32,082 bases of DNA from Mycobacterium asiaticum DSM 44297 (lineage in GTDB: Bacteria > Actinomycetota > Actinomycetes > Mycobacteriales > Mycobacteriaceae). Position 1 is the first letter of the stretch. Each line of letters opens with the position of its first letter. Made by a program: the position numbers and the translations under genes. The DNA lies in the NCBI RefSeq assembly GCF_000613245.1, contig NZ_HG964936.1, positions 818,948 through 851,029 of the forward strand. Reading direction: 5' to 3'. The notes beneath the pieces were generated by a model. That model had not been told where the DNA came from, did no database searches, and worked only from the letters and a program-made list of their open reading frames with translations. This document shows positions 25,114 through 32,082 of the stretch, piece by piece.

Positions 25114-25128
25114 TAAGAGAATTTCTTA
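25114..25128. promoter_or_regulatory. Short dyad upstream of accA3
   Basis: TAAGA-GAATT-TCTTA, a perfect 5-base inverted repeat in an unusually AT-rich patch (25110-25135) about 35 bases before the accA3 start. It is in the right place to be a promoter or operator element. No known box was recognised. Confidence 0.35.
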
Positions 25129-25186
25129 CAAGTCTGTCGGGGGAAGTTTATGCGCCACGCCGTCGGCCCGGTCAGGCGGTTCCCCC

Positions 25187-25606
25187 TTAGGCGCCTTCGC
25201 GCAGGCGACGCTTGATTCGCGCCAGCATGGCCGACATGCCGCGCAACCGTAAGGGGCTGATCAACGCTCCCAGGCCCAACTCCGTGTAGAAATCCTCGGG
25301 CACTGCCAGAATCGCCGCGGCCGGTTGCTGGTCCAGTCCTGCCGCCAGGATCGAGGCGAACCCGCGGGTGGTCGGCGCCTCGGCCGGCGCGCTGAAGTGC
25401 AGCCGCACCCGGTCGGGATCGCTGGCGTCGACGTGCAGGAAAAGCGGTGACTGGCATTCCGGCACCGGTTCCATGGCGGCCTCGGCCAAGTCGGGCGGCA
25501 GCGCCGGAAGGTCGTTGGCGAACTCCAGCAAGAGCTGCAGCTTGTCCTGGCCCTGGACCTCGGCGAAGTCGGACACCACCTCGGCCAGCGGCGCGGGCAT
25601 GCTCAT
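25187..25606 (-). CDS. SufE-like protein (Rv3284 type)
   Basis: A 139-residue SufE-family protein. SufE proteins accept persulfide sulfur on a conserved Cys and pass it to Fe-S cluster assembly. The key segment is [17 protein letters not shown], with the Cys at about residue 52, followed by [21 protein letters not shown] and the C-terminal [19 protein letters not shown]. It directly follows sseA, with its ATG (25606) 4 bases after the sseA stop. A rhodanese-type sulfurtransferase and a sulfur acceptor are therefore made together, suggesting that SseA supplies or relays sulfur to it (inference). Confidence 0.9.
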   Translation of the reverse strand: MSMPAPLAEVVSDFAEVQGQDKLQLLLEFANDLPALPPDLAEAAMEPVPECQSPLFLHVDASDPDRVRLHFSAPAEAPTTRGFASILAAGLDQQPAAAILAVPEDFYTELGLGALISPLRLRGMSAMLARIKRRLREGA

Positions 25607-25610
25607 CGGT

Positions 25611-26504
25611 TCATCGCCCTGGTACTTCACCTGGCTCAACACCGGCGACAATCGGCACCCGCACGGTGTTGCCCCACTCCGTCCACGAGCCGTCGTAGTT
25701 GCGCACTCCCGGCTTGCCCAGCAGGTGGGTGAGCACGAACCAGGTGTGGCTGGACCGCTCGCCGATGCGGCAGTAAACGATGGTCTTGTCGTCCGGCTTG
25801 ACGAAGTCGTAGAGCTGTTCCAACTCTTCGCGGCTGCGGAACCGGCCGTTCTCGTCGGCGGCCTTGCCCCACGGGATGGACCGTGCGGTGGGGATGTGGC
25901 CGCCGCGCAGCGCCCCCTCCTCGGGGTAGTCGGGCATGTGGGTGCGTTTGCCGGTGTACTCGTCGGGCGAGCGCACGTCGATCAGCGGCTGACTGCCCAG
26001 CGACGCGAGCACGTCGTCCTTGAACGCCCGGATGGGTGCGTCGTTGCGTTCCACGACGGGGTAACCGGTAGAGGTCTTGGTCGGGACGTCGAGAGTGGTG
26101 TCGCGACGCTCGGAGAGCCACAGGTCCCGTCCGCCGTTGAGCAAGCGGACGTCGGGGTGCCCGAACAGGGTGAACACCCAGAGCGCATAGGCCGCCCACC
26201 AGTTGCTCTTGTCGCCGTAGATCACCACGGTGTCGTCGCGGGAAATGCCTTTGCTGTCCATCAGTGCGGCGAACTGTTCGCCGTCGATGTAGTCGCGCAC
26301 GCGTGGGTCGTTCAGGTCGGTGTGCCAGTCGATCTTGACGGCTCCCGGGATGTGACCGACGTCGTAGAGCAGCACGTCCTCGTCCGACTCGACGATGGCC
26401 AGGCCGGGCGCTCCGATATGGGCGGACAACCAGTCGGCCGTAACGAGCCGTTCGGGGTGGGCGTAGCCCGAGAGAGTGGGACTTGGATCTGGGGGTAGCG
26501 GCAC
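25611..26504 (-). CDS. sseA: Thiosulfate/mercaptopyruvate sulfurtransferase SseA
   Basis: A 297-residue two-domain rhodanese. The N-terminal inactive domain covers about 17-140 ([20 protein letters not shown]). The C-terminal catalytic domain (about 160-290) has the active-site loop YCRIGERS with Cys245. It transfers sulfane sulfur from thiosulfate or mercaptopyruvate to acceptors such as cyanide or thioredoxin-type thiols. Length and sequence closely match M. tuberculosis SseA (Rv3283). The start is GTG at 26504, 13 bases after the stop of the upstream flavin-oxidase-like gene, which interrupts the usual maf-sseA order. Confidence 0.95.
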   Translation of the reverse strand: MPLPPDPSPTLSGYAHPERLVTADWLSAHIGAPGLAIVESDEDVLLYDVGHIPGAVKIDWHTDLNDPRVRDYIDGEQFAALMDSKGISRDDTVVIYGDKSNWWAAYALWVFTLFGHPDVRLLNGGRDLWLSERRDTTLDVPTKTSTGYPVVERNDAPIRAFKDDVLASLGSQPLIDVRSPDEYTGKRTHMPDYPEEGALRGGHIPTARSIPWGKAADENGRFRSREELEQLYDFVKPDDKTIVYCRIGERSSHTWFVLTHLLGKPGVRNYDGSWTEWGNTVRVPIVAGVEPGEVPGR

Positions 26505-26517
26505 GCCTAAAGCCTAC

Positions 26518-27015
26518 TCAGTGCTTGCGCACCACCCGCTCCGGCTGTCCTGGCTTCCAGACCGTGATGTCGAGGTGGTCGTCGTGCACTTCGACCGCTG
26601 ACGCGCCGGTGATGTCGACGCCGATGAGGTCGAACTCCTGCTCGCGCAGATCGAGCCCGATCTCGTCGAACAGCGCCGCGGCGAAGCGTCGGTGCAACTC
26701 GTCGTAGGGGACCACATACGCCCGGCCCCACAGCTTCGCGTCACCTTCGGATACCGCGGTGTCAACGGTCGCGGTGTGCAGACACAAGCGCGGGTCTCGT
26801 TGCAGGTCACGGTATTTGGTGGTGTCCGGCATGCCGGAGATCCAGAGCTGGTCTTCGAAGATGCGTGGCTCCATCGGGCTGATCCGCGGAAATCCGTCCG
26901 ACCGCAGGGTGGCTAGCATGCACAGATTGCCCGCGGCGCGGTGCCGTCGCTGAAAAATCTCCGCGATGTGTGGCGCGGCGTCGGCGAATTCGGCCCAGGT
27001 GATCACTTCACTCAC
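26518..27015 (-). CDS. Pyridoxamine 5'-phosphate oxidase-like split-barrel protein
   Basis: A 165-residue protein of the PNPOx-like FMN- or F420-binding split beta-barrel superfamily. Typical segments are NLCMLATLRSDGFPRISPMEPRIFEDQLWISGMPDTTKYRDLQRDPRLCLHT in residues 30-82. The true vitamin B6 oxidase activity is not implied; actinobacterial members use F420, FMN or haem. The start is GTG at 27015. The gene is not present between maf and sseA in the M. tuberculosis order I know, and a palindromic element lies just upstream (27044-27111). It therefore looks like an insertion that has kept the operon direction. Confidence 0.85.
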   Translation of the reverse strand: MSEVITWAEFADAAPHIAEIFQRRHRAAGNLCMLATLRSDGFPRISPMEPRIFEDQLWISGMPDTTKYRDLQRDPRLCLHTATVDTAVSEGDAKLWGRAYVVPYDELHRRFAAALFDEIGLDLREQEFDLIGVDITGASAVEVHDDHLDITVWKPGQPERVVRKH

Positions 27016-27043
27016 TTTCGCGTGGCTTTGCGTGGCGCCGCGG

Positions 27044-27111
27044 GGCGTCGAGCGTGAGCCTGCGGTACCTGATCGCGACGATATTGCTGCATAAGCCTCA
27101 CGTTCGGCGCC
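27044..27111. repeat. Palindromic element between maf and the PNPOx-like gene
   Basis: The left arm GGCGTCGAGCGTGAGCCTG (27044-27062) pairs with the right arm (27092-27111), which on the other strand reads GGCGCCGAACGTGAGGCTTA. Fifteen of the first eighteen positions match, and two of the mismatches would be G-U pairs in RNA. The loop contains GGTACC (27064-27069). It shares the core CGAGCGTG with the repeats around 4068-5132. Confidence 0.7.
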
Positions 27112-27117
27112 TTTCCA

Positions 27118-27771
27118 TCATGCCGATACACCGTTGCCGGCCCATAAGGCCGCCACCGACAGCCCGCAGCCGGCCAACAATGCGCGCAGCAGCGGCAGGC
27201 TCACCCCAATCACCGTCGACGGGTCACCGTCCACACCGTCGACGAACCAGCCGCCGAGACCGTCCAGGGTGAACGCCCCCGCGACGCCCAGCGGTTCGCC
27301 GCTGGCCAGATACGCCTCGAGATCATAGTGCGACGGCTGGCCGAAACGGACCGTGGTGATCGACGTTTGCGCGGCCAGGTGCTCGACGCGGTGGTCGCGG
27401 ACCCGGATCAGACAGTGCCCGGTGTGCAGGTTGCCGGACCGGCCGGCCATCGACTGCCATTGCTGCCGCGCCGCATCGATCGAGCCGGGCTTGCCACACA
27501 GGCCGCCGTCCAGGTACAGCATCGAGTCACAGCCCAGCACAACGCAATCGGTGGTGACATCGGAGCCACGTTCGATCAGCGTGGCCGTCACCTGTTCGGC
27601 CTTTGCGCGGGCCAGGGCGCGCACCACCTCATCGGGCGCAGTGTCCGACCCCAGCGCGGCGATCAGTTCGTCTTCGTCGACGCCGGACACCAACACCAGC
27701 GGGTCCACGCCGGCCTGGCGGAGCACGGTGAGTCGACCGGAGGAGGCCGACCCAAGCACCAGCCGGGTCAT
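27118..27771 (-). CDS. maf: Maf-family nucleotide pyrophosphatase (Rv3282 type)
   Basis: A 217-residue Maf/YhdE-type protein. The family hydrolyses non-canonical or dTTP/UTP-type nucleoside triphosphates and is linked to septum formation. Motifs are [18 protein letters not shown] at the N terminus (the usual SASPRR is SASSGR), [11 protein letters not shown] near residues 75-85 with the catalytic Asp, [13 protein letters not shown], and [13 protein letters not shown] near 180-192. The ATG at 27771 overlaps the accE5 stop (ATGA), so it belongs to the accD5-accE5-maf operon. Confidence 0.92.
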   Translation of the reverse strand: MTRLVLGSASSGRLTVLRQAGVDPLVLVSGVDEDELIAALGSDTAPDEVVRALARAKAEQVTATLIERGSDVTTDCVVLGCDSMLYLDGGLCGKPGSIDAARQQWQSMAGRSGNLHTGHCLIRVRDHRVEHLAAQTSITTVRFGQPSHYDLEAYLASGEPLGVAGAFTLDGLGGWFVDGVDGDPSTVIGVSLPLLRALLAGCGLSVAALWAGNGVSA

Positions 27772-28022
27772 CGACGCATGTGCACCATTTCCTGCAGGGT
27801 GATGCGTTGCCAGCTGTAGACGGGATAGCGCAGCTTGTCTACCGGCAGCCCCCAGCGGGCGGGCTCGGGCGGGGGCGGCGCGGTCCCGCCGCCGATCGTG
27901 CCGAGGACGGCGATCAGCGCACCGAGTTCCTCGACAGTCGGCTCACCCTTGAGGATCTGGATGTGCGGGTCATGCGGCTGTGGCGCCGCGGCGCTTTCGC
28001 TCGGTTCGCTGAGATCGGTCAC
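27768..28022 (-). CDS. accE5: Acyl-CoA carboxylase epsilon subunit AccE5, short form
   Basis: An 84-residue epsilon subunit that binds the AccA3-AccD5 complex and raises its activity. The conserved part is [22 protein letters not shown] (about 19-40) and the C-terminal [17 protein letters not shown]. tuberculosis AccE5, as I recall it, is about twice as long because of an N-terminal repeat extension; that extension is missing here, as in other actinobacterial epsilon subunits. The GTG at 28022 overlaps the accD5 stop (GTGA) and its own stop overlaps maf. Confidence 0.93.
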   Translation of the reverse strand: MTDLSEPSESAAAPQPHDPHIQILKGEPTVEELGALIAVLGTIGGGTAPPPPEPARWGLPVDKLRYPVYSWQRITLQEMVHMRR

Positions 28023-29668
28023 AGCGGAATGTTCCCATGCTTCTTGGGGGGCAACTGCGCGATCTTGCGTTCCAGCAACCGCAGCGCCGTACCGATGTAC
28101 CCACGGGTGTGGGATGGCGGGATCACCGCGTCGACGTATCCGCGCTCGGCCGCGATGTACGGGTTGACCAGTGTGTCCTCGTACTCCTGCTGCAGCTGCA
28201 GGCGAAGCGCCTCGACATCCTCGCCCGCCTGGGCCGCCTCCTTGAGCTTCTGCCGGTAGACGAAGCCAACTGCCCCGGAGGCGCCCATCACCGCGATCTG
28301 GGCGGTGGGCCAGGCCAGGTTGACGTCGCAGCCCATGTCCTTGGAGCCCATGACGCAGTACGCGCCGCCATACGCCTTGCGGGTGATCACGGTGATCTTC
28401 GGCACGGTGGCCTCGCCGTAGGCGTAGAGCAGCTTGGCGCCGCGGCGGATGATGCCGTTGTATTCCTGGCCGGTGCCGGGCAGGAAGCCCGGAACGTCGA
28501 CAAGCATCACGATGGGGATGTTGAAGCAGTCGCAGGTCCGCACGAACCGGGCCGCCTTCTCCGAGGCGTTGATGTCCAGGCAGCCGGCGAAGTGCGTCGG
28601 TTGGTTGGCGACGATGCCCACCGGGCGGCCATCGATGCGGCCGAACCCGACGACGATGTTCTGCGCGTAGCCCGCCTGGATTTCCAGGAACTCGTCGTCA
28701 TCGAGGATGCGGGTGATCACCTCGTGCATGTCGTAGGGCTGGTTGGGCGAATCCGGGATCAACGTGTCCAGCTCGAGGTCTTCGTCGGTCAGGTTGTCCT
28801 CGATGGCCCCGACCGGCAGCGGGGCCGGTTCGCGCGGCGGGTCGGTGGCGTTGTTGGGCGGCAGGTAGCTGAGCAGCTCTCGCACGTATTCGAACGCGTC
28901 CTGTTCACCGGAGGCGACGTAGTGCAGCGTCCCCGACTTGGCCATGTGGGTGTGGGCGCCGCCCAGTTCCTCCATGGTGACGTCCTCGCCCGTGACGGTC
29001 TTGATGACGTCGGGTCCGGTGATGAACATCTGACTGGTCTGATCGACCATGATCACGAAGTCGGTGAGGGCGGGGGAGTAGACGTGCCCGCCGGCCGCGG
29101 CGCCCATGATCAGCGAGATCTGCGGGATGACGCCGGACGCCAGGATGTTGTTGCGGAAGATCCGGCTGTACAGGCCGAGCGAGACCACGCCTTCCTGAAT
29201 ACGGGCTCCGGCGCCGTCGTTGATGCCGATCAGCGGCCGGCCCGTCTTGATCGCCAGTTCCTGCACCTTGACGATTTTCTCGCCGTACACCTCGCCGAGG
29301 CTCCCGCCGAACACGGTGGCGTCCTGGCTGAAGATGCACACGTCGCGACCGTCGATGGTGCCGTAACCGGTGACGACGCCGTCGCCGACCGGACGGTTCT
29401 TCTCCAGCCCGAAGTTGGTGCTGCGGTGCTTGGCCAGCGCGTCGAGCTCGACGAATGAATCCTCGTCCAGCAGCGCGGTGATGCGCTCTCGGGCCGTCAG
29501 CTTGCCCTTGGCGTGGACCTTTTCTACGGCGGCCTCACCGACCGGGTGCAGCGACTCCTCCCGGCGCTTGTGCAGCTCCGCCAGCTTGCCCGCGGTCGTG
29601 TGGATGTCGATCGTGTGCTCGCTGGAACGCTCTGCGGAATGGGCCGAGCGGTCGGTAACGCTTGTCAT
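28019..29668 (-). CDS. accD5: Propionyl-CoA carboxylase beta subunit AccD5
   Basis: A 549-residue carboxyltransferase that moves CO2 from biotin to propionyl-CoA (and acetyl-CoA), giving methylmalonyl-CoA for methyl-branched lipids and for clearing propionyl-CoA from cholesterol and odd-chain fats. Oxyanion-hole Gly pairs are in the N-terminal crotonase domain ([16 protein letters not shown]) and in the C-terminal domain ([19 protein letters not shown]). [11 protein letters not shown] and [23 protein letters not shown] are also conserved. The ATG at 29668 ([10 protein letters not shown]) matches the M. tuberculosis start; an open frame to 29695 is an extension without support. TAACAT lies 8 bases upstream. 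Confidence 0.96.
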   Translation of the reverse strand: MTSVTDRSAHSAERSSEHTIDIHTTAGKLAELHKRREESLHPVGEAAVEKVHAKGKLTARERITALLDEDSFVELDALAKHRSTNFGLEKNRPVGDGVVTGYGTIDGRDVCIFSQDATVFGGSLGEVYGEKIVKVQELAIKTGRPLIGINDGAGARIQEGVVSLGLYSRIFRNNILASGVIPQISLIMGAAAGGHVYSPALTDFVIMVDQTSQMFITGPDVIKTVTGEDVTMEELGGAHTHMAKSGTLHYVASGEQDAFEYVRELLSYLPPNNATDPPREPAPLPVGAIEDNLTDEDLELDTLIPDSPNQPYDMHEVITRILDDDEFLEIQAGYAQNIVVGFGRIDGRPVGIVANQPTHFAGCLDINASEKAARFVRTCDCFNIPIVMLVDVPGFLPGTGQEYNGIIRRGAKLLYAYGEATVPKITVITRKAYGGAYCVMGSKDMGCDVNLAWPTAQIAVMGASGAVGFVYRQKLKEAAQAGEDVEALRLQLQQEYEDTLVNPYIAAERGYVDAVIPPSHTRGYIGTALRLLERKIAQLPPKKHGNIPL

Positions 29669-29676
29669 GGGACTCG

Positions 29677-29682
29677 ATGTTA
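29677..29682 (-). promoter_or_regulatory. Candidate -10 element of accD5
   Basis: TAACAT on the minus strand ends 8 bases before the accD5 ATG, giving a message with almost no leader. No Shine-Dalgarno is seen. It would drive the accD5-accE5-maf run. Confidence 0.45.
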
Positions 29683-29729
29683 TCGGCAACCCCACCGGAC
29701 CCTTCGGAGGCCCTTAATCAGTCCTTAAG

Positions 29730-29735
29730 TAGTCT
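29730..29735 (+). promoter_or_regulatory. Candidate -10 element of the KstD-like gene (leaderless)
   Basis: TAGTCT is followed by 6 bases and the ATG at 29742. Just upstream CCTTAA occurs twice with an 11-base period (29712-29717 and 29723-29728), about one helical turn apart, a possible operator between the -35 and -10. Confidence 0.5.
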
Positions 29736-29741
29736 CCGCTG

Positions 29742-31322
29742 ATGGGCGTCCGTCTGCCGGTGGAGTGGACCGAAGAACACGACGTGCTGGTCGCCGGTTC
29801 CGGCGGCGGAGGGGTGACCGGCGCCTATACCGCGGCCCGGGAGGGCCTGGATGTGCTGCTCGTCGAAGCGACCGACAAGTTCGGCGGCACGACCGCGTAT
29901 TCGGGCGGCGGCGGGGTGTGGTTTCCGTGCAACCCGGTGTTGCAGCGTGCCGCCGGCCCCGGCGTCTTCGATGACACCATCGAGGACGCGCTGACCTACT
30001 ACCACGCCGTGGTCGGCGACCGCACTCCCCGCGAAATCCAGGAAACCTACGTCCGCGGCGGCGCCCCGCTGGTCGAGTATCTCGAACAGGATCCTGACAT
30101 CAAGTTCGTGCCGTTGCCGTGGCCGGACTACTACGGCAAGGCGCCCAAGGCTCGCTTGGACGGTCGACGGCATATAGCGGCGAAGCCGCTCAAAGTTGCG
30201 GCCGCGCCGGAGCTGCGGGACGCGATCCGCGGGCCGCTGGACACCGACCGGCTCGGCGTTCCCACCCCGCCCGACTACTACATCGGCGGTCGCGCCTTGA
30301 TCGCGCGCTTCCTCAAAGCCATTTCCCAGTACCCGAACGCCACGCTGCGGCGCGACACGGCGCTGGTCGATCTCGTGGTCGATGACGGCAAGGTGGTGGG
30401 CGCCGTCGTCGAGAACGCGGGCCGGCGCGCCGCGATCCGCACCCGACGGGGTGTCCTGCTGGCGGCCGGCGGCTTCGAACGCAACGAAGACCTGCGCCGC
30501 CGGTACGGCGTGCCGGGCGTGGCCCGGGACACGATGGGTGGTCCCGGCAGCCGCGGCCTGGCGCTGGAGGCGGGCATCGCGGCAGGTGCCGACACCGACC
30601 TGCTGGACCAGGCGTGGTGGTCACCCGGCATGACCCACCCCGACGGCCGCTCGGCGTTCGCGCTGTGGTTCACCGGCGGCATCTTCGTCAACCAGGACGG
30701 CAACCGGTTCGTCAACGAGTCACGGGCCTATGACCGGGCCGGTCGCGAGATCATCGCCCAGTTACAGGACGGCTCGCTGACCCTGCCGTACTGGATGATC
30801 TACGACGACCGGGAGGGCGAGGTCCCGCCGGTCAAGGCCGCCAACGTGTCCATCGTCGAAACACAGAAGTATGTCGACGCCGGGTTGTGGCACACCGCCG
30901 GCACCCTCGAGGAACTGGCCGCCAAGATCGGGGTGCCGCCCGATGCGCTGGTGGCCGCGGTCGCCCGGTTCAACGGCTTCGCCGCCACGGGCGTCGACGA
31001 AGACTTCGGCCGCGGCGACGAGGCGTTTGACCGCGCGTTCTCCGGCGGCGCCTCGCCGCTGGTGCCCATCGACCGGCCGCCGTACCATGCCGCCGCCTTC
31101 GGCATCTCGGACCTGGGCACCAAGGGCGGCTTGCGCACCGATGCCGCCGCCCGGGTGCTGGACCGGTCGGGCAATCCAATCCCCGGCCTGTACGCGGCCG
31201 GTAACACCATGGCGGCGCCCAGCGGCACGGCGTATCCGGGCGGGGGCAACCCGATCGGTACCAGCATGCTGTTCAGTCATCTCGCGGTGCGGCACATGCT
31301 CGCCGACGCACAACATCGCTGA
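29742..31322 (+). CDS. FAD-dependent 3-ketosteroid dehydrogenase-like oxidoreductase
   Basis: A 526-residue flavoprotein of the 3-ketosteroid delta-1-dehydrogenase/fumarate reductase family. The FAD motif VLVAGSGGGGVTGAYTA is at residues 15-31 with VLLVEATDKFGGTTAYSGGG following. A substrate-domain segment is WFTGGIFVNQDGNRFVNES, and the C-terminal FAD segment GLYAAGNTMAAPSGTAYPGGGNPIG carries the Tyr and Gly of the KstD active-site loop. Family members dehydrogenate the steroid A ring; the exact substrate of this paralogue is not known. No Shine-Dalgarno is seen and the message looks leaderless. It is divergent from accD5, whose product consumes the propionyl-CoA released by steroid breakdown. 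It is not at this locus in M. tuberculosis as I recall it. Confidence 0.88.
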   Translation: MGVRLPVEWTEEHDVLVAGSGGGGVTGAYTAAREGLDVLLVEATDKFGGTTAYSGGGGVWFPCNPVLQRAAGPGVFDDTIEDALTYYHAVVGDRTPREIQETYVRGGAPLVEYLEQDPDIKFVPLPWPDYYGKAPKARLDGRRHIAAKPLKVAAAPELRDAIRGPLDTDRLGVPTPPDYYIGGRALIARFLKAISQYPNATLRRDTALVDLVVDDGKVVGAVVENAGRRAAIRTRRGVLLAAGGFERNEDLRRRYGVPGVARDTMGGPGSRGLALEAGIAAGADTDLLDQAWWSPGMTHPDGRSAFALWFTGGIFVNQDGNRFVNESRAYDRAGREIIAQLQDGSLTLPYWMIYDDREGEVPPVKAANVSIVETQKYVDAGLWHTAGTLEELAAKIGVPPDALVAAVARFNGFAATGVDEDFGRGDEAFDRAFSGGASPLVPIDRPPYHAAAFGISDLGTKGGLRTDAAARVLDRSGNPIPGLYAAGNTMAAPSGTAYPGGGNPIGTSMLFSHLAVRHMLADAQHR

Positions 31323-31467
31323 CGACGCCAACGATTGCCGCGGACGCGTCAGCCCGCCGATGAAATTTCCAATGCTTTCGCCCAAACGCCGAACGTAGCG
31401 TCCACGCCTGGCTACTGTCATTGCGGACGCCGGGCCGCGATGTGGTGACCGGGCCGACGGGGTTATC

Positions 31468-31472
31468 GGAGG
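31468..31472 (+). promoter_or_regulatory. Ribosome-binding site of the PE_PGRS gene
   Basis: GGAGG lies 7 bases before the ATG at 31480, setting the start of this partial gene. Confidence 0.7.
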
Positions 31473-31479
31473 TTGCGCA

Positions 31480-32082
31480 ATGGCTTTCGTCTACGCGGTG
31501 CCGGAAGCGGCATTGGCGGCAGCAAATGATCTGGCGGCGCTCGGTTCGTCGATCGCTGCGGCTCGAACGGCAGCCACGATTCCGACCACGGCGATAGTTG
31601 CTGCCGCCGAGGACGAAGTGTCGGCGGCGATCGCGGCACTCTTCGGGGCTCACGGGCAGACTTACCAGGCACTGAGCGCCCAAGCCGCAGAGTTCCACGA
31701 ACGGTTCGTCCAGTCGCTGGCCGTCGGCATGGGCGAATATGCCGCCGCCGAGGCGGCCAATGTCCAGCAGAACCTGCTCAATGCGGTCAACGCGCCGTTC
31801 CGGTCACTGCTGGGCCGCCCACTGATCGGCAATGGGGCTGACGGGCTTGCCGGTACCGGACAGGCGGGCGAGGCCGGCGGACTGCTGTTCGGCAACGGCG
31901 GCGCGGGTGGGTCCGGCAAAGCGGGCCAAGCGGGTGGTGCCGGCGGTTCCGCCGGACTCTTCGGTAACGGCGGCAGGGGTGGTGCCGGCGGCAGCGGCAC
32001 CACGGCAGGTGGCGCTGGCGGCAACGGCGGTTGGCTTTGGGGCGATGGAGGTGCCGGAGGTAGCGGCGGCACCGTCATCGCT
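31480..32082 (+). CDS. PE_PGRS family protein, partial (3' end outside window)
   Basis: The first 201 codons of a PE_PGRS protein, a cell-surface family exported by ESX-5 in slow-growing mycobacteria. The PE domain (about 1-95) begins [18 protein letters not shown] ([11 protein letters not shown]) and contains the type VII secretion signal YxxxE in [13 protein letters not shown] linker ([22 protein letters not shown]) leads into the PGRS part with repeated GGAGG and GNGG units such as [15 protein letters not shown]. The frame is open to the right edge. No PPE partner is next to it. The 157 bases before it hold only the ribosome site and no clear promoter. Confidence 0.95.
   Translation, partial: MAFVYAVPEAALAAANDLAALGSSIAAARTAATIPTTAIVAAAEDEVSAAIAALFGAHGQTYQALSAQAAEFHERFVQSLAVGMGEYAAAEAANVQQNLLNAVNAPFRSLLGRPLIGNGADGLAGTGQAGEAGGLLFGNGGAGGSGKAGQAGGAGGSAGLFGNGGRGGAGGSGTTAGGAGGNGGWLWGDGGAGGSGGTVIA

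Noticed and set aside
31850..32082. GGC/GGT-rich repeats at the right edge as a possible satellite or CRISPR-like array
   Set aside because: They are in-frame PGRS codons of a PE_PGRS gene, with no constant repeat-spacer structure.

Overview
The window is a high-GC chromosomal segment from a slow-growing Mycobacterium. The evidence is gene content and order that closely follow, in the opposite orientation, the region I remember from M. tuberculosis from pmmB/deoD through lpdA, glpD2, lpqC, nei, lhr, rsbW-sigF and accA3 to accD5. A PPE gene and the start of a PE_PGRS gene point the same way; PE_PGRS families are typical of the slow growers related to M. tuberculosis, M. kansasii or M. marinum. 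No species is claimed. Comparisons with M. tuberculosis are from memory, not from an alignment.

Layout. 1-1652 (minus): deoD then pmmB, purine nucleoside and sugar-phosphate metabolism; pmmB runs off the left edge and is out of frame in its metal-binding loop. 1706-4053 (plus): amiB1-amiA1, two M20 amidohydrolases overlapping by ATGA. 4068-5132: an accessory gene for a winged-helix plus Vsr/DUF559-like endonuclease protein, bracketed by two copies of a palindromic repeat lying in inverted orientation. 5187-5666 (minus): a gamma-glutamylcyclotransferase-like gene. 5713-9835 (plus): lpdA, glpD2 and an RluA-type pseudouridine synthase. 9865-13110: a block not expected from the M. tuberculosis order, with two small secreted proteins, a PstS-type phosphate-binding lipoprotein and a PPE protein. 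13138-14055 (plus): lpqC, convergent with a TetR-lhr-nei2 operon (20104-14063, minus).

20278-22717 (plus) is the SigF locus: a membrane protein, usfY, rsbW (anti-sigma) and sigF. It has a strong SigF-type promoter (GTTT-N16-GGGTAT) upstream of the first gene and a weaker one upstream of rsbW. A STAS-domain anti-anti-sigma candidate is transcribed towards sigF and overlaps its 3' end, so regulator, antagonist and sigma factor lie together.

29668-23295 (minus) is an acyl-CoA carboxylase and sulfur cluster: accD5-accE5-maf-(flavin-oxidoreductase-like gene)-sseA-sufE-like-accA3. The first three genes are coupled by 4-base overlaps. AccA3, AccD5 and AccE5 are the biotinylated alpha, beta and epsilon subunits of one propionyl/acetyl-CoA carboxylase. 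Divergent from accD5 lies a ketosteroid-dehydrogenase-like flavoprotein, then a PE_PGRS gene cut by the right edge.

Many genes here appear to be leaderless: a TANNNT-type -10 hexamer sits 5-8 bases before an ATG or GTG with no Shine-Dalgarno sequence. Others (glpD2, the DUF732 gene, accA3, PE_PGRS) have clear Shine-Dalgarno sites. No tRNA, rRNA, CRISPR array or transposase gene was seen.
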